Assembly (NCBI RefSeq): GCF_043575855.1
Contig: NZ_CP144375.1
Coordinates: forward strand, 8,370,001 to 8,434,000
Length of the DNA stretch: 64,000 nt
Direction: 5' to 3'
Source of the DNA: Kutzneria buriramensis
Lineage (GTDB): Bacteria; Actinomycetota; Actinomycetes; Mycobacteriales; Pseudonocardiaceae
Notes under the pieces: model-generated
Database searches by the model: none
The model's input: the letters and a program-made list of their open reading frames with translations, nothing else
Told to the model about the DNA's origin: nothing
Shown: positions 52,686-61,644 of the stretch, in pieces
How the letters are laid out: every line of letters begins with the position of its first letter
How positions within the stretch are numbered: position 1 is the first letter of the stretch
Position numbers and translations under genes: made by a program

Positions 52686-53498
52686 GTGTTCACCGAGCGC
52701 ACTCCCCGGGTCGCCGCGGCCCGCCAGCTGACCCGGCGGGCCGGTCGCGACCGGGACCGCCGCTTCCTCGCCGAGGGGGCGCAGGCCGTCCGCGAGGCGC
52801 TGGCCTGGGCGGACGCCGGCCACGGCCGCGTGCACGAGCTGTTCGCCACGGCGATCGCCGCGCAGCGCAACGCCGAGCTGCTCGACCGGGCCGTCGACCA
52901 GGGCATTGCGGTGAGCGAGGTGACCGACAAGGCCGCCGACGGGTTGTCCGAGACCGTGTCACCGCAAGGCCTCGTCGCCGTCTGCGACCTCGTCGACCAG
53001 CCGCTCGCCGACGCCCTGAAGGCCGCTCCCTTGCTGGTCGCCGTCCTGGTCGGGGTCTCCGACCCGGGCAACGCCGGCACGGTGCTGCGGGTGGCCGACG
53101 CCGCCGGCGCGGACGCCGTGCTGCTGGCCGGCGACACCGTCGACCCGCACAACGGCAAGTGCGTGCGGGCCTCCACGGGCAGCCTGTTCCACCTGCCGGT
53201 GGCCCGCTCGCGTGACACGAACGCGGTCTTCGCGGCCTGTCGCGCCGCCGGACTGCGTCTCGTCGCGGCCGACGGCTATGCCGAGCAGAACCTGGACCAG
53301 GCCGAACGGGCCGGCGAGCTGACCGCGCCGACCGCGTGGGTGTTCGGCAGCGAGGCGCACGGCCTGCCCGACGACGTGCTGGCCGCGACCGACACCGCGC
53401 TGCGGGTGCCGATCCACGGACAGGCGGAAAGCCTTAACCTCGCCACCGCCGCGGCCATCTGTCTCTACACCTCGGCCCGGGTGCAGCGCTCCGCGTGA
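52686..53498 (+). CDS. SpoU/TrmH-family RNA 2'-O-methyltransferase
   Basis: A 270-residue SPOUT enzyme. The N-terminal substrate-binding part has RFLAEGAQAVREAL. The knot has GVSDPGNAGTVLRVADAAGA, WVFGSEAHGLP and VPIHGQAESLNLATAAAI, the three SpoU motifs binding S-adenosylmethionine. It follows rplT by 33 bases and is normal at this place in actinobacteria. The target is probably 23S rRNA (TsnR-like), but this is inferred. Confidence 0.92.
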   Translation: MFTERTPRVAAARQLTRRAGRDRDRRFLAEGAQAVREALAWADAGHGRVHELFATAIAAQRNAELLDRAVDQGIAVSEVTDKAADGLSETVSPQGLVAVCDLVDQPLADALKAAPLLVAVLVGVSDPGNAGTVLRVADAAGADAVLLAGDTVDPHNGKCVRASTGSLFHLPVARSRDTNAVFAACRAAGLRLVAADGYAEQNLDQAERAGELTAPTAWVFGSEAHGLPDDVLAATDTALRVPIHGQAESLNLATAAAICLYTSARVQRSA

Positions 53499-53572
53499 AA
53501 TCGTTTCAGTCCGACCCTCTAGGATCGGTCTGTTCACCACCCGCATGAAGCCCCAGGAGTTGTCAGGCGACC

Positions 53573-54640
53573 ATGTCCGGAGTCAACGATCCCTTCGACC
53601 CCAAGCAGGTCGCGGCACTCGCGCCGGAGACGCTGAAGGCCGCGGTCGAGCAGGCGCACGAGGCGTTCGCCGAGGCCGCCGACCTCGACCAGCTGGCCGC
53701 CGCGCGCCCCGCGCACCTGGGCGACCGGTCGCCGCTGCTGACCGCTCGGCGGGAGATCGGCGCGCTGCCGCCGGCCGCCCGGTCGGAGGCCGGCAAGCGG
53801 GTGAACGAGGCGCAGGCCGAGATCAAGGCCGCCTTCGACGCGCGCAAGGCCGAGCTGGAGGCGGCGCGGGCCGAGCAGGTGCTGGCCACCGAGAAGGTGG
53901 ACGTCTCGCTGCCGTGGGACCGGATCGCCGCCGGCGCCCGGCACCCGCTGACCACGCTGTCCGAGCGCATCGGCGACGTGTTCGTGGGCATGGGCTACGA
54001 GATCGCCGAGGGTCCGGAGCTGGAGACCGAGTGGTTCAACTTCGACGCGTTGAACTTCGGCAAGGACCACCCGGCCCGCACCATGCAGGACACCTTCTAC
54101 ATCGCGCCGGAGAACTCCGGCCTGGTGCTGCGCACCCACACCTCCCCGGTGCAGATCCGGTCGCTGCTGGACCGTGAGCTCCCGGTGTACGTGGTGTGCC
54201 CCGGCCGCACGTACCGGACCGACGCGCTGGACGCCACCCACACCCCGGTGTTCCACCAGGTCGAAGGCCTGGTCGTGGACAAGGGCATCACCATGGCCCA
54301 CCTCAAGGGCACGCTCGACGCGTTCGCCCGGGCCATGTTCGGCGCCGACTCCAAGACTCGCCTCCGGCCCTCCTTCTTCCCGTTCACCGAGCCGTCCGCC
54401 GAGGTGGACGTGTGGTTCCCGCAGAAGAAGGGCGGGGCCGGCTGGGTGGAGTGGGGCGGCTGCGGCATGGTCAACCCCAACGTGCTGCGCGCCACCGGCG
54501 TGGACCCGGAGGTGTACTCGGGCTTCGCGTTCGGCATGGGCCTCGAGCGCACCTTGCAGTTCCGCAACGGCATCCCCGACATGCGCGACATGGTCGAGGG
54601 CGATGTCCGCTTCACCTTGCCCTTCGGAACGGAGTTCTGA
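53573..54640 (+). CDS. pheS: phenylalanyl-tRNA synthetase alpha subunit
   Basis: A 355-residue class II synthetase subunit. N-terminal coiled coil (residues 15-100), then motif 1 region (RHPLTTLSERIGDVFVGMGY), motif 2 (FYIAPENSGLVLRTHTSPVQ, CPGRTYRTDALDATHTPVFH) and motif 3 (GFAFGMGLERTLQFRNGIPD). AGGAG lies 14 bases before the ATG. A TAGGAT at 53520-53525 in the 74-base spacer may be a -10 box of its own promoter. pheT follows after 5 bases. Confidence 0.97.
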   Translation: MSGVNDPFDPKQVAALAPETLKAAVEQAHEAFAEAADLDQLAAARPAHLGDRSPLLTARREIGALPPAARSEAGKRVNEAQAEIKAAFDARKAELEAARAEQVLATEKVDVSLPWDRIAAGARHPLTTLSERIGDVFVGMGYEIAEGPELETEWFNFDALNFGKDHPARTMQDTFYIAPENSGLVLRTHTSPVQIRSLLDRELPVYVVCPGRTYRTDALDATHTPVFHQVEGLVVDKGITMAHLKGTLDAFARAMFGADSKTRLRPSFFPFTEPSAEVDVWFPQKKGGAGWVEWGGCGMVNPNVLRATGVDPEVYSGFAFGMGLERTLQFRNGIPDMRDMVEGDVRFTLPFGTEF

Positions 54641-54645
54641 GTCCC

Positions 54646-57120
54646 GTGCGCATTCCTGTCAGCTGGCTCGAGGAGCACCTGCCGCTGCCCGAGGAGACCA
54701 CGCCCGAGGACGTGGCCGAGGCGCTGATCCGCATCGGCCACGAGGTCGAGGCCGTGGAGCGGCTCAGCACCGTCACCGGTCCGCTGGTGGTCGGCCTGGT
54801 GGTGGAGATCGAGGAGCTCACCGAGTTCAAGAAGCCGATCCGCTACTGCCGGGTCGAGGTCGACGAGGACCAGATCCAGGGCATCGTCTGCGGCGCCCGC
54901 AACTTCGTCGAGGGCGACCTCGTGGTGGTCGCGATGCCGGGCGCGGTGCTGCCCGGCGACTTCCAGATCGCCGAGCGCAAGACGTACGGCAAGGTCAGCC
55001 AGGGCATGATCTGCTCCGTCAAGGAGCTCGGCCTCGGCGACGACCACACCGGCATCCTGGTGCTGCCGCCCGGCACCGCGATGCCCGGCGACGACGCCAA
55101 GGGAGTGCTCCAGCTCGACGACGCCGTGCTGGAGCTGGCCATCACCCCTGACCGCGGCTACGCGCTGTCGGTCCGCGGCCTCGGCCGGGACCTGGCCTGC
55201 GCCTTCGACCTGCCGTTCGGCGACCCGGTCGGAACCGACGTGCGGCCCGCCGACGCGCCCGTGTGGCCGGTGGACGTGCAGGACGAGGAGGGCTGCCGCC
55301 GCTTCGTGGCTCGCCGCGTGACCGGCGTGGACACCACCGCGCCGACCCCGTTCTGGATGCGTCGCCGGCTGATGCTGGCCGGCATCCGGTCCATCTCGCT
55401 GCCGGTCGACGTCACCAACTACGTGATGCTGGAGACCGGCCAGCCGCTGCACGCCTTCGACGCCAGCAAGCTGAAGGGCTCGCTGGTGGTGCGGCGGGCG
55501 CAGGAAGGCGAGAAGCTGCGCACGCTGGACGACGTCGAGCGCACGCTGTCCACCGACGACATGATCATCTGCGACGACAGCGGCCCGGTGTCGCTGGCCG
55601 GAGTGATGGGCGGCGCGTCCACCGAGGTCGGCGACACCAGCACCGACATCCTGCTGGAGGCGGCCAACTGGGAGCCGGCGTCAATCGCCCGCACCGCGCG
55701 TCGGCACAAGCTGCCCAGCGAGGCCTCCCGCCGCTTCGAGCGCGCCGTCGACCCGGCGGTCGCCGCTGCCGCGCTGGAGCGCGCCGCCAAGCTGCTCGAC
55801 GAGTTCGGCGACGGCAGCATCCACCCCGGCCGCACCGACGTCGGCAACCCGATCCTGCCGTCCCCGGTGTCCATGCCCATCGACATGCCCGACCGCGTCG
55901 CCGGCGTCCACTACGCGCGGGGCGTCACCGCGCGGCGGCTCGGCCAGATCGGCTGCGGCATCGAGGTCACCACCAGCGACGACGGCCGGACCTTCGTCAT
56001 CGCCACCCCGCCGCCGTGGCGGCCGGACCTGACCCAGCCCGCCGACCTGGTCGAGGAGGTGCTGCGGCTGGAGGGGTACCACACCATTCCCTCCGAGCTG
56101 CCGCCCGCGCCGCCCGGACGCGGCCTGACCGAGTCGCAGCGCCGTCGCCGCGCCGCCTCCCGCGCGCTGGCCGAGGCCGGCTACGCCGAGGTGCTGCCGT
56201 TCCCGTTCGTCGCGTCGAGCACCTGGGACGACTTCGGGCTGGCCGACGACGACGTGCGGCGCACCACCGTGAAGGTGCTCAACCCGCTCGAGGCCGACCA
56301 CCCCGAGCTGGCCACCACGCTGCTGCCCAACATGCTGGACATGTTGCGCCGCAACGTTTCCCGTGGCCAGCGGGACCTCTCGCTGTTCCACATCGGACAG
56401 GTCTTCCTGCCCAAGGCCGAGCAGGCGACGGTGCCTTCCGTCGCCGTCGCCGGGCGGCCGTCCGAAGAGGACCTCGGCAAGCTGGAGGCCTCGCTGCCCA
56501 ACCAGCCGCTGCACGCCGCCGTGGTGCTCGCCGGTCAGCGTGAGCAGGCCGGCTGGTGGGGCAAGGGGCGCGAGGCCTCGTGGGCCGACGCCGTCGAGGC
56601 CGCGCGGACCGTCGCGCACGCCTGGGGCGTCGAGCTCACCGTCGTCGCCTCCGACCTCGCCCCGTGGCACCCCGGCCGGTGCGCCGAGCTTCGCGTCGGC
56701 GGCTGGCCCGTCGGTCACGCCGGTGAGCTGCACCCCGCCGTCGTGGAGAAGCTCGGGCTGCCCAAGCGCACCTGCGCTATGGAGCTCGACCTGGACCTGC
56801 TGCCGCTGGCCGACCGCCGGCCCGTGCCGGTGATCTCGCCGTACCCGCCGGTGCTGCTGGATGTGGCGTTGGTCGTGGACGCCGCCGTCCCCGTCGCCGA
56901 CGTGGCTTCCGCGCTGCGCAACGGCGGCGGCGAGCTGCTGGAGGACCTGCGGCTGTTCGACGTCTACACCGGCGAGCAGCTCGGCGAGGGCAAGCGGTCG
57001 CTGGCCTACGCCCTGCGGTTCCGCGCCCCCGACCGGACGCTCACCGTCGAGGAAGCCACCACCGCCCGCGACGCCGCCATCGCCTCCGCCGGCGAGCTCG
57101 GAGCCACCCTCCGCGCCTGA
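54646..57120 (+). CDS. pheT: phenylalanyl-tRNA synthetase beta subunit
   Basis: An 824-residue subunit from GTG 54646. VRIPVSWLEEHLPLPEE opens it; the EMAP-type tRNA-binding domain is at about 40-150, B3/B4 editing region about 210-380 (CRRFVARRVTGV, LPVDVTNYVMLETGQPLHAF), B5 about 415-490, the catalytic-like core 500-710, and the FDX-ACB anticodon domain 730-824. It partners PheS in the (alpha-beta)2 enzyme. Confidence 0.97.
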   Translation: MRIPVSWLEEHLPLPEETTPEDVAEALIRIGHEVEAVERLSTVTGPLVVGLVVEIEELTEFKKPIRYCRVEVDEDQIQGIVCGARNFVEGDLVVVAMPGAVLPGDFQIAERKTYGKVSQGMICSVKELGLGDDHTGILVLPPGTAMPGDDAKGVLQLDDAVLELAITPDRGYALSVRGLGRDLACAFDLPFGDPVGTDVRPADAPVWPVDVQDEEGCRRFVARRVTGVDTTAPTPFWMRRRLMLAGIRSISLPVDVTNYVMLETGQPLHAFDASKLKGSLVVRRAQEGEKLRTLDDVERTLSTDDMIICDDSGPVSLAGVMGGASTEVGDTSTDILLEAANWEPASIARTARRHKLPSEASRRFERAVDPAVAAAALERAAKLLDEFGDGSIHPGRTDVGNPILPSPVSMPIDMPDRVAGVHYARGVTARRLGQIGCGIEVTTSDDGRTFVIATPPPWRPDLTQPADLVEEVLRLEGYHTIPSELPPAPPGRGLTESQRRRRAASRALAEAGYAEVLPFPFVASSTWDDFGLADDDVRRTTVKVLNPLEADHPELATTLLPNMLDMLRRNVSRGQRDLSLFHIGQVFLPKAEQATVPSVAVAGRPSEEDLGKLEASLPNQPLHAAVVLAGQREQAGWWGKGREASWADAVEAARTVAHAWGVELTVVASDLAPWHPGRCAELRVGGWPVGHAGELHPAVVEKLGLPKRTCAMELDLDLLPLADRRPVPVISPYPPVLLDVALVVDAAVPVADVASALRNGGGELLEDLRLFDVYTGEQLGEGKRSLAYALRFRAPDRTLTVEEATTARDAAIASAGELGATLRA

Positions 57121-57130
57121 GTTCGTGTTT

Positions 57131-57175
57131 GGAAGGGGGCTTTGCCTGCGTTCAGCGCAGGGAAAGCCTCCTTCC
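57131..57175. terminator. long hairpin terminator after pheT
   Basis: GGAAGG, GGCTTT and CCTGCG pair in order with CGCAGG, AAAGCC and CCTTCC, leaving two single mismatches and a 5-base loop. It lies between the convergent stops at 57120 and 57181. Confidence 0.85.
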
Positions 57176-57180
57176 CCGCA

Positions 57181-57561
57181 TCAGGCCTCGGTCGCCGCCC
57201 GCTCCTCGGCGCTGCGCTCCACGCAGAACTCGTTGCCCTCCGGGTCGGCGAGCTGGGCCCAGCCCTTGCCGTCCGGGGTACGCATGTCCAGCACCATCGT
57301 CGCCCCGAGCGCGAGCAGCCGGTCGACCTCCTCGTCGCGGGGTCGGTCGGGCTGGAGGTCGAAGTGCAGCCGGTTCTTCACGGCTTTTCCTTCCGGCACA
57401 CGCAGGAACAGGATGCCGGGGCCGTCGCCGGGCGCCAGCAGCAGTGCCTCCTCGGCATCGAAGTCGGGATCCAGCTCGTATCCGGTGACGGCGGACCAGA
57501 AGGTGGCCAGCGCGTGCGGGTCGGCACAGTCGACGGTGACATGGCGCAAACGGGACGTCAT
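57181..57561 (-). CDS. VOC-family (glyoxalase-like) protein
   Basis: A 126-residue protein from ATG 57561. RHVTVDCADPHALATFWSAV, NRLHFDLQPDRPRDEEVDRL and LADPEGNEFCVE are VOC-fold metal positions (His, His, Glu). It lies 10 bases after the PaaX-like gene on the same strand and is probably co-transcribed. Substrate unknown. Confidence 0.82.
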   Translation of the reverse strand: MTSRLRHVTVDCADPHALATFWSAVTGYELDPDFDAEEALLLAPGDGPGILFLRVPEGKAVKNRLHFDLQPDRPRDEEVDRLLALGATMVLDMRTPDGKGWAQLADPEGNEFCVERSAEERAATEA

Positions 57562-57571
57562 GACCGCGACC

Positions 57572-58384
57572 CTAGCCAGTGACCTTGCTCTGCACGTACG
57601 CAATTGACGGTGGCCAGTACCGGGCGTTGACCTCCTCGATCAGCCGCACCAGCTCCCCCCACGGCCAGTCCGGCGGCCGCAGTTCGGGCGGCAGGCCGGG
57701 GTCGCGGAGGGTGTCGACCAGCGGCAGCATCGACAGCTCGGTGAAGGCCCGAAGCGTCTCGGCCGTCTCCGGCAGCGAGGCGTCGGACGCCAGCGCCGCC
57801 CGCAGCGACGAGATGTGCCGCCGGTAGTTCGCCCCAACGGTGGCCAGGTCCCACGCCTCGTACGCCACCGCCGCCGCATCCTCGACCGACAGGCCGATAG
57901 TGCCGGCACGCACGCTGGCGCCGCTGGGACACTGCGCCAGCACGTCTGCCAGCCGCGGGCTGAGGTCGGTCAGCGAGATGAGCACCCCCGGCTGCATGAT
58001 CCCGTAGCCGGTGAACAGCGCGTGCCGGCGCAGCAGGTCGCGAAACGCCCGCTGCCCCTCCGGCACCTGGTAGAGCAGCGCGTGGAAGTGACCGGTCCAG
58101 GGCGTGGCGGCACGGTCCGACCCGGCCTTGATCCGCTCGAAGCCGCGGGCGAAGTTGCCGGCGAGCCGGTAGTCGACCTCGCGGCCGCGCTTCGACGACG
58201 CCAGCTGCCCGGCCGTCCGCATCCGCGCGATGAGCGCCCGCGCCGCCGACCGGGTCAGGCCCAGGTCGATGAGCAGCTCCGTCAGCACGCCGCCGGACAG
58301 CTCCGTCCGGCCGGTGACGCCGAACAGGAACGGGACCAGTCCCACGGACCGCCCCGACGGCGGTTGTGTTGCGTTACTGTTCAC
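57572..58384 (-). CDS. PaaX-like transcriptional regulator
   Basis: A 270-residue regulator. Residues 20-90 are a winged helix (LTELLIDLGLTRSAARALIA, SSKRGREVDYRLAG); the central and C-terminal parts (WTGHFHALLYQVPEGQRAFR, LPLVDTLRDPGLPPELRPPD, ELVRLIEEVNARYW) match PaaX and PaaX_C. GTG 58384 is preferred (GCGAGGA upstream); GTG 58405 is possible. PaaX proteins sense aryl-CoA esters, but no phenylacetate genes are nearby. It diverges from the VC0807-type gene. Confidence 0.8.
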   Translation of the reverse strand: MNSNATQPPSGRSVGLVPFLFGVTGRTELSGGVLTELLIDLGLTRSAARALIARMRTAGQLASSKRGREVDYRLAGNFARGFERIKAGSDRAATPWTGHFHALLYQVPEGQRAFRDLLRRHALFTGYGIMQPGVLISLTDLSPRLADVLAQCPSGASVRAGTIGLSVEDAAAVAYEAWDLATVGANYRRHISSLRAALASDASLPETAETLRAFTELSMLPLVDTLRDPGLPPELRPPDWPWGELVRLIEEVNARYWPPSIAYVQSKVTG

Positions 58385-58419
58385 GGTCGTGAGTATCCTC
58401 GCCACATAAGGGGGCCGCC

Positions 58420-59064
58420 GTGCAGGTCATCAGGAACTGGGCGCCGACGATCCTGTTCAACGTCGTGCTGCCGATCATCACCTACTCGCTGCTCACCGGG
58501 TACGGCATGGCCGACGCCCTCGCGCTGGCGCTGAGCGGCGTGTGGCCCCTGCTCGAGTTGGCGATCTCGTTCGCCCGCACCCGCCACGCCGACGAGTTCA
58601 GCATCATGGTCCTGGTCTTCCTCGTCGTCGGCGTCGTCGCCTCGCTGGCGTTCAATGACGCCCGCCTGCTGCTGGTCAAGGACTCCGCCGTCACGGGCCT
58701 GTTCGGCCTGGCTCTTCTTGGCTCCCTGCTGGCTCCGCGCCCGCTGATGTTCTACTTCGGCCGCAAGTTCGCCACCGGCGGCGACCCCGCCCGCGTCGAG
58801 TGGTGGAACGGCCTCTGGCAGTACGCGGGCTTCCGTCGCTCCCAGCGCATCCTCACCGTTGTGTGGGGCGGCACCTTCCTCGCCGAGGCTGTGCTGCGGA
58901 TCATCCTCAGCTACACCCTGCCGGTGTCGACGATGGTGGTCATCTCGACCGTGCTGCCATACGTCGTGCTCGCCGTGCTGATCTTCGGCACCGCCACCTA
59001 CGGCCGACGGGCCGGCCGCCGCAACGCCGCGGCCGCGCCGCCGAACACGCAGCCGGCTCAGTAG
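58420..59064 (+). CDS. VC0807-family membrane protein
   Basis: A 214-residue protein with six or seven helices. NWAPTILFNVVLPIITYSLL at the start, SFARTRHADEFSIMVLVFL and the WWNGLWQYAGFRRSQR loop recall the VC0807 family common in streptomycetes. Function is unknown. GGGGGCC precedes the GTG. It overlaps the end of the convergent oxidoreductase gene by 7 nt. Confidence 0.75.
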   Translation: MQVIRNWAPTILFNVVLPIITYSLLTGYGMADALALALSGVWPLLELAISFARTRHADEFSIMVLVFLVVGVVASLAFNDARLLLVKDSAVTGLFGLALLGSLLAPRPLMFYFGRKFATGGDPARVEWWNGLWQYAGFRRSQRILTVVWGGTFLAEAVLRIILSYTLPVSTMVVISTVLPYVVLAVLIFGTATYGRRAGRRNAAAAPPNTQPAQ

Positions 59065-60284
59065 CGCCGCGCCATTCGCCCCGGCTCGAAGGCGGCCGGC
59101 GCGGTGCCGCCGTCCACCAACTCCGCCACCAGCCGTCCGGTCGCCGGGGCCAGCATCAGCCCCAGCATGTTGTGCCCGGTGGCGACGAAAACGTTGCGCC
59201 GCCCGGGAAAGCGGCCGATCGCCGGCAGGCCGTCGGGGGTCATCGGCCGCGGCCCGACCCACTCGTCCCGCCGGCCGTCCCAGTCCACGCCGGACAGGTA
59301 CGGCCGGGCGGCCCGGACGATGGCATCGATGCGCCGAGCGTGGAAGCGGTCGTGGTCCCGGTCGAACTCCATGGTCCCGGCGATGCGCAGCCGGTCGCCG
59401 AGCGGCGTGGCGGCCACGTGCGCGTCGCCGAGGTGCAGGAGCCGTCCGGGCATCTTGTCGACGGCGACGGAGAAGCTGTATCCCTTGCCGGGAAACAGGT
59501 TCAGGTCGGCGCCGAGCCCCCGGCCGAGCTCCCGCGTCCACACGCCGGCGGCCAGCACGGCGGCGTCGGACTCGATCGATCCGGCGGACGTGTGCACCCG
59601 CACCCGCTCACCGTCCTCCTCGACGCGAGTGACCCGGGCACCTTCGATCACGTCCACGCCGGTGGTCCGCAGCTGTGCCGCCAGGCCGTCGACGAACGTG
59701 TTCGGGTCGATGGACCATTGCCGGTCCACCACGAACCCGGCCCGCGCCCCGGCGGCCAGCACCGGCTCATGGTCGGGCAGATTCCGCAGCACTTCGCCGA
59801 CGGGCGCCCCCAACCCGAGAAAGCCCCGCCTTGCCGCCGAAGCCGACTCGACCGAGCCGTACGCGAACAGGAAGCCGTCACGGATCGCTTCCACGCCAAG
59901 GGAATCGAACAGCTCGAAGGTGTCGGTGGCCAGTTGCGCCAGCGCGGCCGCGCCGGCGGCGTAGCGGCGGCGGGTGGCGTTGCGGGCGAAACCGGCCAGG
60001 AACCGGACCAGGTCGGGGTTCACGCCGGGATGGATGTGCAGCGCGGCGTCGGGCCGGTGCAGGGTCCGCAGCGCGGACGCGATCACGCCGGGCGCCGACA
60101 GCGGCTCGACCAGGTCGGGGCAGATCTCCCCGGCGTTGCCCCGCGAAGCCCCGCTGCCCACCAGATCCCGCTCCACGACCGTGACCCGGTGGCCGGCGGC
60201 GGCCAGGTAGTGCGCGCAGCACAACCCGATCACGCCGCCGCCGACCACGGTCACCGAGCCACCGCTCACCGAGCCACCGCTCAC
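59058..60284 (-). CDS. FAD-dependent D-amino-acid dehydrogenase (DadA-like)
   Basis: A 408-residue DAO-family oxidoreductase. VTVVGGGVIGLCCAHYLAAA is the FAD Rossmann motif. GASRGNAGEICPDLVEP, FPGKGYSFSVAVDKMPGR and GHNMLGLMLAPATGRLVAEL follow DadA-type enzymes. The GTG at 60284 overlaps the MFS stop by 4 nt. Its first ten codons are a perfect 15-bp tandem repeat (VSGGSVSGGS). It deaminates D-amino acids or a related amine to the keto acid. Confidence 0.85.
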   Translation of the reverse strand: MSGGSVSGGSVTVVGGGVIGLCCAHYLAAAGHRVTVVERDLVGSGASRGNAGEICPDLVEPLSAPGVIASALRTLHRPDAALHIHPGVNPDLVRFLAGFARNATRRRYAAGAAALAQLATDTFELFDSLGVEAIRDGFLFAYGSVESASAARRGFLGLGAPVGEVLRNLPDHEPVLAAGARAGFVVDRQWSIDPNTFVDGLAAQLRTTGVDVIEGARVTRVEEDGERVRVHTSAGSIESDAAVLAAGVWTRELGRGLGADLNLFPGKGYSFSVAVDKMPGRLLHLGDAHVAATPLGDRLRIAGTMEFDRDHDRFHARRIDAIVRAARPYLSGVDWDGRRDEWVGPRPMTPDGLPAIGRFPGRRNVFVATGHNMLGLMLAPATGRLVAELVDGGTAPAAFEPGRMARRY

Positions 60285-61585
60285 CGGGACGACTCGCTCA
60301 GCGTCTTGCCGCTGGTCTCCGGCGCGAGCCAGTACGACACCAGCCAGCCGACCGCGACGATCACCGCGCCGACGAGCATCGCCAGCCGCGTGCTGTAGCC
60401 GAGCAGGATCGGGGCGCCGAAGGTGCCCAGCGCCGCCCCGATCCGGCTGATGCCAGTGGCGAAACCGTTGGCGGTGGCCCGGATCCCGGTCGGGAACAGC
60501 TCGGACGGGTAGATCGCCTGTAGGCACTGGCTGGCGAACGAGGCGATGCCGAACACCACGAACAGCGCCACCACGATGATTGCCGACGGCGTGTCCAGCG
60601 CCGCCAGCCCCAGTAGCGGCAGCGCGGAGATCGCGAAGCTCCACAACAGCAGCTTGCGCCGGCCCCGGTTGACGAACAGCGCCCCGGACAGCGAGCCCAG
60701 CACATAGAAGATCTGGATCACGACCGCGCCCAGGTACGCCGCGTCGCCGGTGGCCAGACCGAAGGAGTGCAGGATGGTCGGCTCGTACGTGCTGATGGCG
60801 TAGATCGGCAGCAGTTGGCAGGCCCAGAACACGCACACGAACACGGTCCGCCGCAGGTACGGCTTGCGGAACATGTCGCTGTACCGCCCGACCGCGCCGG
60901 TGTCGGCCTCGATGTCGGACAGGTCCGCGCCCGGCCCGAGCATCTGCTCCACCACCGCCCGCGCCTCGTCGACCCGTCCCCGGGACAGCAGCCACCGGGG
61001 CGATTCCGGCGTGCCCATCCGCAGGAAGAGGATCAGCGCGGCGGGAATCGCGCTGCTGGCCAGCATCCACCGCCACGCGTCCGGCCCGGCCGACAGCATC
61101 GCCCAGCCGACGATGTACGCCACGGCCGCGCCGACCGACCACATCGTCACCATCACCACGAGCAGCGGCCCGCGGGACTTCTGCGGCGCGAACTCCGACG
61201 CGATGGTGCCGGCGATGGCGAAGTCCGCGCCGATCGCGACGCCCATCAGCAGGCGCAGCACCACCAACTGCCACGGCGCGTCGGCGAACAGTTGCAGCAC
61301 CGACAGGATGATGAACGCCGCGATGTCGAACAGGTACACCTTCTGCCGGCCGACCCGGTCGGTCACCCGGCCGAAGACCAGGCCGCCGAAGAACATGCCG
61401 ATCAGCGAGGCCGACCCGATCAGGCCGGCGCCCGCCGCGTCGAGCCGGAACGTCCCGGTGATCAGCGGCAGGGCGACGCCGATGATGCTGAGGATGTAGC
61501 CGTCGCAGAATTCGCCGCCGCCGGCGTACATGGTGATCAGCCAGTGGGTGCGGGACGGTCGCGCCCGCTCCAGGGTGGTGGTCAT
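60281..61585 (-). CDS. MFS transporter (sugar/metabolite:H+ symporter type)
   Basis: A 434-residue transporter with 12 helices. The loop motifs GRVTDRVGRQKVYLFDI (after helix 2) and NRGRRKLLL (after helix 8) are typical of the major facilitator superfamily; PESPRWLLSRGRVDEA follows helix 6. It is co-translated with the oxidase and probably imports its substrate. It diverges from the CdaR-like regulator. Confidence 0.88.
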   Translation of the reverse strand: MTTTLERARPSRTHWLITMYAGGGEFCDGYILSIIGVALPLITGTFRLDAAGAGLIGSASLIGMFFGGLVFGRVTDRVGRQKVYLFDIAAFIILSVLQLFADAPWQLVVLRLLMGVAIGADFAIAGTIASEFAPQKSRGPLLVVMVTMWSVGAAVAYIVGWAMLSAGPDAWRWMLASSAIPAALILFLRMGTPESPRWLLSRGRVDEARAVVEQMLGPGADLSDIEADTGAVGRYSDMFRKPYLRRTVFVCVFWACQLLPIYAISTYEPTILHSFGLATGDAAYLGAVVIQIFYVLGSLSGALFVNRGRRKLLLWSFAISALPLLGLAALDTPSAIIVVALFVVFGIASFASQCLQAIYPSELFPTGIRATANGFATGISRIGAALGTFGAPILLGYSTRLAMLVGAVIVAVGWLVSYWLAPETSGKTLSESSR

Positions 61586-61644
61586 GGTCGGCTCCTGACT
61601 GTCGGTGCTGTGACGCTAGACACACCGGGGCCACCGGTCACCGT

